Assembly: GCA_965661345.1 (NCBI GenBank)
Contig: CBFIDK010000004.1
Location: 1-64,000 of the forward strand
DNA from: GCA-2862585 sp965661345
GTDB lineage: Bacteria; Bacteroidota; Bacteroidia; Flavobacteriales; UBA7312
DNA length: 64,000 nt
Reading direction: 5' to 3'
Below are positions 1-6,740 of the stretch, in pieces (position 1 is the first letter of the stretch; every line of letters begins with the position of its first letter). The notes beneath the pieces are model-generated. The model did no database searches, was not told the origin of the DNA, and saw only the letters and a list, made by a program, of their open reading frames with translations. Position numbers and translations under genes: made by a program.

Positions 1-1815
1 TAAATTCTCGTAAGTACAATTAAGAGCATCAATAATCGATAAACTATAGTCGGATGGCGCTAGATTTGACGGGTTTTGAACTTGAAATGTTTGGGCATTT
101 AAATCTCTCCAAACATAGGTGTAAGGTGGTGTGCCCCCAAATACATCAGTATTGGAAATAAATCCATCATTTGCTCCAAAGCAGCTGATATCTGTTGATG
201 ACGAAGTAAGGTATTGAACTGGCGCTGGTTCAGTTATTGTGTATTGGAAGTTTGCCTCACAGTTTCCGTCATTTACATTTAAATCATAAACTCCAGCCGG
301 GATGTTTGGTGTTGTATGGAAATTAGCACCAATGGTATCGCCGATTGAATTAGTCCATGTATAATCGTATACGCCACTACCACCTTGAATAGTTGCTATA
401 ATTTTACCAGTAGATTCTCCAAAACAACTAACATTTGTAATAGCAGGGTTTATACTTACTATTTCAGGAGATTCATTAATTGTTACGGTATCAATATCGC
501 TACAATTATCAGTGTCAGTAACAGTTATTTCGTAATTCCCTTGAGCTAAATTATTTGTAAAATAAGCCGTTGAGGCATTGATATTATTATCTAACGTGCT
601 AAATCCATTATCAAGCCCAACAATACTAACGGTATAGCTTGGAGCGCCTCCTACAATTTCAAAATCAAATCTACCGGTTGATTCTCCAAAACAAATTACA
701 TCCTCTATGGAGGTTATTGACGTGACTACCTCGTCAGGTTGACCAATAGAAAATAGCGCAAAAGTATCGCAAAGGTTTGCATCAGTTATTGTAATACTGT
801 AATCACCAGCAGGTAAATTTTCAGTAGCATTAGGACTTAAGCCAGAAGGCCAAGCAAATTGAATTAAACCTGTACCACCTGAAGCGTTAATTGTTACTGT
901 ACCATCTTCGCCAAAACATAGAGCATCGGTAACTACTGGAGTTGTAAAGGTTAGTAAATCAATAGGGTCTAAAGTAGTAGAGAATGTATCGCTTAGGCAA
1001 TTTTGTGCATCTTGGATTACTAAATCGTAAGACCCAGCTCCTGTAATAATTGTTTGTGTTGTATCTCCATTGCTCCAAGCGAAAGTATAGGGTGCACCAT
1101 TACCCCCTAAAGGATTTGAAGTGACCTGAGCGTCATTAGAGTTAAAACATAATTCATCAACAATAGTAAAGTTGTTGGAAATTATTATTGGCTCAATAAT
1201 ATTAGTGACTAGTGGGCTACTTGGACAATCGTTATTATCGGTAACATTTAGCACATAACTACCAGCTTCTAAATTTTGTATCAGAGAAGAAGAAAGCCCT
1301 GATTGTTCTGAAAAACTGTATCCGTTAGGTCCATTCCATTCAAAAGTGTAAGGCGGCTTTCCGCCTGTAATGTTTGCCTTGATAATACCTGTTGTGTCAC
1401 CATGACATAACAAAGTTGTAAAAGAGGACATGATGGATTGAGTTACATTTAGGGGGAAGGGGGATTCTTGGGTAATCCAGCTGTCAGAATCAACTTCAAT
1501 ACCATCTTCATATAGTACCAATTGATAAGTTCCATCTAGCTCAAAACAATGATTAAAAGTTCCCGAAAAATTGTTAAAAGCGGTGTAGATCGGTGAATTA
1601 GTGAAATCTTCTACTTCACCAGCAGATGCAGAACCGCTATCAAAGAATTTAATAGTGTAGCTTGATGTATTGTCAAGTCCAGTGAACGTTATGTCAACAC
1701 ACTCAGGATCTCCAGAACATAGGATTGAGTCTGTAATTACAACAGTAGAAATAGTTTGTCCGAATGTAAAAAAAGGGGCAAACAAAAACAGTAATAAATA
1801 TCTATTTAGTGTCAA
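1..1815 (-). CDS. SprB-repeat secreted adhesin-like protein, 5' part only
   Basis: The frame is open from a TTG at 1815 to the window edge, so 605 codons are visible and the rest lies outside. Residues 1-20 form a signal peptide (basic start, then LLLFLFAPFF, ending near FGQ). From about residue 150 on there are repeats of roughly 70-80 residues. Each has a Cys-hydrophobic-Gly start, a GG.PY.Y.W core, G.Y...V.D and a closing Cys, which is the SprB/PKD-like repeat pattern. SprB-type proteins are cell-surface adhesins moved by the gliding machinery and secreted by the type IX system; the C-terminal sorting domain would be off-window. An in-frame TGA upstream leaves TTG 1815 as the best start. 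Which adhesin this is cannot be told. Confidence 0.8.
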   Translation of the reverse strand, partial: MTLNRYLLLFLFAPFFTFGQTISTVVITDSILCSGDPECVDITFTGLDNTSSYTIKFFDSGSASAGEVEDFTNSPIYTAFNNFSGTFNHCFELDGTYQLVLYEDGIEVDSDSWITQESPFPLNVTQSIMSSFTTLLCHGDTTGIIKANITGGKPPYTFEWNGPNGYSFSEQSGLSSSLIQNLEAGSYVLNVTDNNDCPSSPLVTNIIEPIIISNNFTIVDELCFNSNDAQVTSNPLGGNGAPYTFAWSNGDTTQTIITGAGSYDLVIQDAQNCLSDTFSTTLDPIDLLTFTTPVVTDALCFGEDGTVTINASGGTGLIQFAWPSGLSPNATENLPAGDYSITITDANLCDTFALFSIGQPDEVVTSITSIEDVICFGESTGRFDFEIVGGAPSYTVSIVGLDNGFSTLDNNINASTAYFTNNLAQGNYEITVTDTDNCSDIDTVTINESPEIVSINPAITNVSCFGESTGKIIATIQGGSGVYDYTWTNSIGDTIGANFHTTPNIPAGVYDLNVNDGNCEANFQYTITEPAPVQYLTSSSTDISCFGANDGFISNTDVFGGTPPYTYVWRDLNAQTFQVQNPSNLAPSDYSLSIIDALNCTYENL

Positions 1816-1847
1816 GGTTAAGTGTATTAAGTGGGTTATGTGTCAAT

Positions 1848-1855
1848 CAAAAGTA
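1848..1855 (-). promoter_or_regulatory. -7 box of the SprB-like gene
   Basis: TACTTTTG on the minus strand fits the Bacteroidota -7 consensus TAnnTTTG. It lies about 32 nt before the TTG start. No clear -33 TTG was seen. Confidence 0.4.
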
Positions 1856-2100
1856 AATATTTTTACGTAACGATGTAAAATAAATTTTTTGGTTACTTAA
1901 AAATGAACTTATAATTTAGTAATTGATAATTTTTAGGTTAAAAATAAAATAGATAAATCAAATTTACAGATGCCCTAAAAATTATTAATTACACCCTGCA
2001 ATATATAAAATTAAGATAAATGCATAGTACATTTCTAGCACTTTTTAAGTATCTCAATTTTGTTGGCGATTTTCTGAAAAAAAGGAATAAAAGCAAAAAA
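1856..2100. other. non-coding gap
   Basis: AT-rich spacer between the SprB-like gene and the polyamine operon. Apart from the flanking promoter box and terminator, nothing in it is supported. An ORF on the plus strand that runs into the downstream gene is antisense shadow. Confidence 0.5.
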
Positions 2101-2122
2101 AACCTTGTTTCAAAACAAGGTT
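2101..2122 (-). terminator. intrinsic terminator of the polyamine operon
   Basis: Inverted repeat AACCTTGTTT / AAACAAGGTT with a 2-nt nominal loop. It is followed on the minus strand by a run of T, 22 nt after the stop of the deoxyhypusine-synthase-like gene. Confidence 0.8.
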
Positions 2123-2144
2123 TTTTAATTGAGGGTATTAATTT

Positions 2145-3104
2145 TTACTCAAGAATCCATCCAAAGATTAATGGTGCAACTATAGTTGCGTCTGATTCAA
2201 TAATATATTTAGGTGTATTCACTTCTAATTTTCCCCAAGTAATTTTTTCATTAGGTACTGCGCCAGAATATGAGCCATAGCTTGTCGTTGAATCTGAAAT
2301 TTGACAGAAATACGTCCATCTATTAATATTTTCTATCTCCATATCTTGCTCCAGCATTGGGACGACACAAATAGGAAAATCTCCTGCGATACCACCGCCT
2401 ATTTGTAAAAACCCTACACCTATTTTGGAATTTTGGATGTACCAATCTGCAAACCATTGCATGTATTCAATCCCAGATTTTATAATGCTAGGGTTTAAAT
2501 CTCCTTTCATACAGTAGGAAGTAAATATGTTTGCTAACGTGCTGTCTTCCCAACCTGGCACAATAATAGGAATGCCTTTTTCGGCTGCGGCAAGAACCCA
2601 ACTATCTTCTGGATTAATTTGATAGTATTCTTCCATGCATCCTGTTAAAAGTAAATCATACAAATATTCATGAGGAAATTTTCTAACGCCATCATTTTGT
2701 GCTGTTTTCCAAACGGTATAAATATGTTTTTGGATGCGTCTAAACGCTTCTTCTTCTGGAATACATGTGTCAGTTACTCTATTAAAGCCTTCATCCAAAA
2801 GTGTTTTTTCTTCTTCTGGACTTAAATCTCTGTAATTAGGAATTCGTTTATAAAAATCGTGCGCTACAAGATTCATTACGTCTTCTTCTAAATTGGCACC
2901 CGTACATGAAATAATATGCACTTTGTCTTTACGTATCATTTCTGCTAATGATATTCCTAACTCAGCTGTGCTCATTGCTCCAGCAAGCGTAATTATCATT
3001 TTGTTATTATTTTTTAGAGCTTGCTCATAACCCTTGGAAGCATCCACAATACTAGCTGCATTGAAATGCTTATAATTTCTTATCATAAAGTTTTTTATGG
3101 ACAT
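2145..3104 (-). CDS. deoxyhypusine synthase-like protein
   Basis: A 319-residue member of the deoxyhypusine synthase family. The family uses NAD and transfers the aminobutyl group of spermidine. Bacteria lack eIF5A, and bacterial members act on small amines, for example in homospermidine synthesis. The C-terminal WGKL holds the expected catalytic lysine (about residue 292), preceded by a YSGAVPNEKIT segment that matches the active-site loop. The gene starts 1 nt after the agmatinase stop and is last in the operon, so a role downstream of putrescine is the natural inference. The exact product is not shown by sequence. Confidence 0.85.
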   Translation of the reverse strand: MSIKNFMIRNYKHFNAASIVDASKGYEQALKNNNKMIITLAGAMSTAELGISLAEMIRKDKVHIISCTGANLEEDVMNLVAHDFYKRIPNYRDLSPEEEKTLLDEGFNRVTDTCIPEEEAFRRIQKHIYTVWKTAQNDGVRKFPHEYLYDLLLTGCMEEYYQINPEDSWVLAAAEKGIPIIVPGWEDSTLANIFTSYCMKGDLNPSIIKSGIEYMQWFADWYIQNSKIGVGFLQIGGGIAGDFPICVVPMLEQDMEIENINRWTYFCQISDSTTSYGSYSGAVPNEKITWGKLEVNTPKYIIESDATIVAPLIFGWILE

Positions 3105-3105
3105 C

Positions 3106-3948
3106 TTATTTATTTAAAATGAAACTTATTGTTTTGTATAAAAGTTTAGCTGCTGTAAAATCTGAATGGTAGTTATGTTTATTTGGGCATAATTCTACAA
3201 TGTCAAAGCCTACAATTGTATTTTTTTTGCTAATTGTTCTAATTGCACTAACTAGTTGATTCCAGTTTAGACCACCAGGCTCTGGGGTTCCAGTTGAAGG
3301 CATTATACTTGGGTCTAAAACATCTAAATCGATTGTTAGATAAACAAATTCATTAAGCTTATTGCTCAACTCGGTCCAATCATAACTGTCAGAAATAGCA
3401 CTTGAAAGGACAACTTTTTCGGCGTTCATGTTTTTCCTCTCATCTACATCCATGCTTCTTATTCCTATTTGATGTAAATCGGTGTTTAGATTTGCCCAAT
3501 GCAATGCGCAGGCATGATTATATTCTGTTCCTTCATAAGAATCTCTTAAATCCAAATGAGCATCAAATTGAACAACACTAAGTTCAGGATACTTTTTTTT
3601 GAAAGCTTGAATAATTCCAATTGAAATGGAATGTTCTCCTCCTAAAAAAGTCAATAATTTATTTTCTGTCAACAGCCGTTGTGTAATTCTGTAAATATTA
3701 TTGTTGGTTAATTTCGGGCTAGTTGAAATGGGAATTGAATCATGTAAATGAATTCCATGTTTATACGTTTCGAAGCCTGTTTCTATATCGAACAGTTCCA
3801 TGTTTTCAGCAGCATCTAAAATTGCATTAGGGCCTTTGTCTGCGCCCTTTTTCCAAGTACTTGTTCCGTCATATGGTACTGGGACGATGATGGCTTTTGA
3901 TTTTTTAAAATCACTAAATTCTTTTGGTATTCCTGCAAATGTTCTCAT
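3106..3948 (-). CDS. speB: agmatinase/arginase family ureohydrolase
   Basis: 280 residues with all three manganese-site motifs of the ureohydrolase fold: GGEHS (about residue 103), DAHLD (about 129) and DLDVLDPS (about 208). The family hydrolyses agmatine to putrescine and urea, or arginine to ornithine. The gene sits 2 nt after an arginine decarboxylase and directly before a polyamine-transferring enzyme, which favours agmatinase over arginase. It is cytosolic, with no signal peptide. The specificity call rests on context. Confidence 0.85.
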   Translation of the reverse strand: MRTFAGIPKEFSDFKKSKAIIVPVPYDGTSTWKKGADKGPNAILDAAENMELFDIETGFETYKHGIHLHDSIPISTSPKLTNNNIYRITQRLLTENKLLTFLGGEHSISIGIIQAFKKKYPELSVVQFDAHLDLRDSYEGTEYNHACALHWANLNTDLHQIGIRSMDVDERKNMNAEKVVLSSAISDSYDWTELSNKLNEFVYLTIDLDVLDPSIMPSTGTPEPGGLNWNQLVSAIRTISKKNTIVGFDIVELCPNKHNYHSDFTAAKLLYKTISFILNK

Positions 3949-3950
3949 GA

Positions 3951-5339
3951 TTAATATCCTAAAATGTTTAACATGCCTTCTGCCTTTTGTTCTTCTTTGA
4001 AAATTTCAATAGAATTATCTTTATTAATAATAATATGCTTTGCTGAAGGAATAAGACAATGCTTAATGCCTCCAAAGCCTGACAATGATTCTTGATATGC
4101 GCCCATATTGAAAAACCCAATAAATTGAGTTCTATTCTCTCTAAAAAAAGGCATTTTTACTGGCTTGATGTTTTGTTCATCGCAGTAGTAATCATCACCA
4201 TCGCATGAAGTGCCACCTAGTAAAACGCTTTCAAATTCGTCATCTAAATTATTTAATGCTAAGACCAAAAATCGTTTTTTGATTGCCCATGAGTCTGGAA
4301 GACTTGTAATAAATGATGAGTTGATGATGTTCCATTTCTCATTTCTCAATTGTTTTTTTTGAGATAATACTTTTAATAACAGCATCCCAGATTTTGCAAC
4401 CGTAAAAGTTCCAAACTCTGTATAAATATCAGGATGGTCAATTGATTTTACATCACATCTATATTTAATTACTTTGATTATTTCTTCTATGATTTCATAG
4501 TTGCTAATCTGCTTGAATAAATTATCCTCAATTGGCAGGCCGCCGCCAATATTCAGACTGTCTAGTGATGGGCTATCGCCTTTTAAATAGGTGTAGCAAT
4601 CCAACAACTTACTTAATTGATTAAAATAATGGCTGTTTTTCTTCATTCCTGATTGGACAAAAAAATGCAACATTTTCAGTTCAAATTTTTCGGAATGGCG
4701 AATGCTTGATTCGTATAATTTTTTCACTTCTTCGATTGGAACGCCAAGTCTTGACCTTTGAAAATGCTTGTTTTGATATTCGTCCGATGCAATACGAATG
4801 CCAATTGAAAGTTTAGAGTTTAACAAAGGTTCAATGTATTCTAGTTCAAAAAAATCATCAACAACAAGGACAATATTTTGAAAGCCAAAATTTGATAGTT
4901 TGGCTATACCGTCTAAGTACTGAGTGGATTTAAAACCATTGCATATAATTCTGTGATTTTTATTTATTTTTTCGCTTTGATACAGCTTTTCTAAAATGCT
5001 AATGTCAAAGGCTGAGGAAGTTTCAATAAAACAATCTTGTTTAATTACTTCATCTAGAATAAAAGAAAAATGCGAGCTTTTTGTGCAATATCCATAAAAA
5101 TAATTGCCTTTATAATCTTGTAGGTCAAAAGCTGAACTAAATAAATATTTAGCTTTTAGTATTTGCTCTTCAATACTTGGTAAGTAGGTTATGCGTAGTG
5201 GGGTTCCGTATTTTTCGCAGAGATTTTCTAAAGAAATCCCATTATAAAACACTTTGTTTTCATGGATTTTAATCGGGTGATAATTATGATAATAATCCTT
5301 TAAAACTTTAACTTTTCTGTCAACTGTCTTCATCATCAA
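3951..5339 (-). CDS. speA: arginine decarboxylase, PLP fold type III
   Basis: 462 residues with the alanine-racemase-like PLP barrel. The Schiff-base lysine lies in YGYCTKSSH (about residue 86), the glycine-rich phosphate loop is NIGGGLP (about 277), and the C-terminal GTSCDGDD (about 392) carries the active-site cysteine of decarboxylases. It would make agmatine from arginine for the adjacent agmatinase. Three consecutive ATGs (5339, 5336, 5333) are possible starts. The first overlaps the end of the preceding small gene by 20 nt, suggesting coupled translation. It is shorter than the 600-plus-residue enterobacterial SpeA, as is usual for this group. Confidence 0.85.
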   Translation of the reverse strand: MMMKTVDRKVKVLKDYYHNYHPIKIHENKVFYNGISLENLCEKYGTPLRITYLPSIEEQILKAKYLFSSAFDLQDYKGNYFYGYCTKSSHFSFILDEVIKQDCFIETSSAFDISILEKLYQSEKINKNHRIICNGFKSTQYLDGIAKLSNFGFQNIVLVVDDFFELEYIEPLLNSKLSIGIRIASDEYQNKHFQRSRLGVPIEEVKKLYESSIRHSEKFELKMLHFFVQSGMKKNSHYFNQLSKLLDCYTYLKGDSPSLDSLNIGGGLPIEDNLFKQISNYEIIEEIIKVIKYRCDVKSIDHPDIYTEFGTFTVAKSGMLLLKVLSQKKQLRNEKWNIINSSFITSLPDSWAIKKRFLVLALNNLDDEFESVLLGGTSCDGDDYYCDEQNIKPVKMPFFRENRTQFIGFFNMGAYQESLSGFGGIKHCLIPSAKHIIINKDNSIEIFKEEQKAEGMLNILGY

Positions 5340-5577
5340 TCAAATCTTCTAATTCTAATAAATCATCATCAATCATTTCTTTATTTCCTCCTATTCTCTC
5401 AAGAATAATTAAATGTTGAAATTCACTTTCATCATCTGAAAATAAAATTGCTTTATGTTTTTCGTTTTTATAGTCTATGGTAATAGTTTCATTACCCCGT
5501 TTTAAGAGATTAATGACTTTACTTCTTAGCTTAGAATCTAAAGCACTGTAGTGGTGTATTTTTCTATTCATTATCAA
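5320..5577 (-). CDS. small acidic protein, unknown function
   Basis: 85 residues. The N-terminal half is basic and mixed (KLRSKVINLLKRGNE). The C-terminal third is strongly acidic, ending DDDLLELEDLIDDEDS. No membrane segment or known domain is recognised. It overlaps the upstream gene by 14 nt and the decarboxylase by 20 nt, so it is embedded in the polyamine operon and probably translated with it. A role tied to polyamine synthesis, for example binding polyamines through the acidic tail, is only a guess. Confidence 0.6.
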   Translation of the reverse strand: MIMNRKIHHYSALDSKLRSKVINLLKRGNETITIDYKNEKHKAILFSDDESEFQHLIILERIGGNKEMIDDDLLELEDLIDDEDS

Positions 5578-6004
5578 AAAATGTTTTATACGTTTTGTAA
5601 GTTTTATCTAAAATATCGCTAGCAAATTGTAGATTATTTCCAACTAGCATATCAGATATAACGAGAATATTGTTGGCGTCAGAAAAATCAATATCATCTT
5701 GAACAATTTTTGCCAAACTATCTTTGCTCATTTTGTTTATATAATACTCGAAAATATTAACGCCTAAAAAATCTAGATTTAATTTTAGAGCTTCTAAAGT
5801 GTCGTATCCATTAATGTATTTTCTAAAAATAAATGTGGAATCTATTTTATGAATATCTATAAATTTAGTGATGTCGCTGTAGATGTCATAATTAAGACTT
5901 TCAGAAAATAAATCTGAATACTTTACATTAATAACGTCCTTTTGGGCGCCTATAAAAAAACAATTTTCAAATATTGGATCGTCTTTAAAAAACAAATATT
6001 TCAT
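5564..6004 (-). CDS. hypothetical protein, first gene of the polyamine operon
   Basis: 146 residues from ATG 6004. A longer frame starts at 6079, but its extra 25 residues are low-complexity and hydrophobic, so the internal Met (KYLFFKDDPIFENCFF follows) is preferred. The composition is hydrophilic and rich in Asp and Ile, with no recognised domain or signal peptide. It overlaps the next gene by 14 nt and is divergent from the Lrp-type regulator, which suggests the regulator controls it. Function unknown. Confidence 0.55.
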   Translation of the reverse strand: MKYLFFKDDPIFENCFFIGAQKDVINVKYSDLFSESLNYDIYSDITKFIDIHKIDSTFIFRKYINGYDTLEALKLNLDFLGVNIFEYYINKMSKDSLAKIVQDDIDFSDANNILVISDMLVGNNLQFASDILDKTYKTYKTFFDNE

Positions 6005-6177
6005 TCTGTGAAATTCAATTTTTAATAATTTAAAAATACTGCAGAATTTTTTAATACAAACAATAAAAACCACCAACATCTTTAAGTTTAGAAAATATTA
6101 TTGAATTAAAGTGTAAAACAAGAATAATTTATTTTATATTTAATCGATCTAATAATCAATTAGAAAAAAAATATATT

Positions 6178-6633
6178 ATGGATGCGATTAACAGAAAAAT
6201 TTTAATTGAATTACAAAGAAATTCTAACTTAAAAATTAAAGAAATTGCTAATAAAGTTGGCTTAAGTGTAACGCCTGTTTACGAAAGAATCAAGAAAATG
6301 GAAATGGATGGGATAATTTCTAAGTATTGTGCAGTATTGAACTATGAGAAATTGGGTAAGAAAATTATAGTTTTAATTAACATCACCATTAAGGAACATA
6401 CTCAGGTCAAAAGAAATGAATTTGTTGAAAGGCTAAATACTCTAAATCTAATTTCTGAAATTTATCATACTTCGGGTGCTTATGATTTCATGCTTAAAAT
6501 TAGAATATCCTCTATTGAAGAGTATAAAAATTTCTTAGTGAATGAATTGTCAACTTTACCAAACATCAACGACATTGAAAGTCAAATTGTTTTGGAAGAA
6601 ATAAAATTTACATCTGATATTCATCTTGACTGA
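6178..6633 (+). CDS. Lrp/AsnC family transcriptional regulator
   Basis: 151 residues. The N-terminal winged helix-turn-helix (about residues 4-60) contains IKEIANKVGLSVTPVYERI, typical of AsnC/Lrp. It is followed by a RAM ligand-binding domain (about 70-145) with the YHTSGAYDFMLKI segment. Members sense amino acids. It is divergent from the arginine-to-polyamine operon across a 170-nt AT-rich gap, so arginine- or lysine-responsive control of that operon is a reasonable inference. An intrinsic terminator follows at 6672-6700. Confidence 0.9.
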   Translation: MDAINRKILIELQRNSNLKIKEIANKVGLSVTPVYERIKKMEMDGIISKYCAVLNYEKLGKKIIVLINITIKEHTQVKRNEFVERLNTLNLISEIYHTSGAYDFMLKIRISSIEEYKNFLVNELSTLPNINDIESQIVLEEIKFTSDIHLD

Positions 6634-6671
6634 TAACGAACTAAAGTAAATGTTGGGAATCTAAAAGTAAA

Positions 6672-6700
6672 AACCCTCAAACTACTAGAGTTTGAAGGTT
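6672..6700. terminator. bidirectional terminator between lrp-type gene and TonB receptor
   Basis: Stem AACCCTCAAACT / AGTTTGAAGGTT with one mismatch and a 5-nt loop. It has an A run on the left and a T run on the right, and lies between two convergent genes. Confidence 0.75.
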
Positions 6701-6703
6701 TGT

Positions 6704-6740
6704 TTTTGGTGGACCTGAGTGTTCTTGTTTTGAGCTTTTT
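6704..6740. repeat. divergent copy of the GGTGGACCTAAG repeat tail (copy E)
   Basis: The segment beginning GGTGGACCTGAGTG and ending GAGCTTTTT matches the tails at 11885-11916, 16075-16109, 16549-16580 and 20212-20242 at most positions, without gaps. It lacks the GCGGAA...TTCCGC hairpin of the other copies; a different terminator stands in its place. It abuts the stop of the TonB receptor gene. Confidence 0.6.

Noticed and set aside
2020..2280. Plus-strand 86-residue ORF
   Set aside because: It runs through the operon terminator and antisense to the deoxyhypusine-synthase-like gene.
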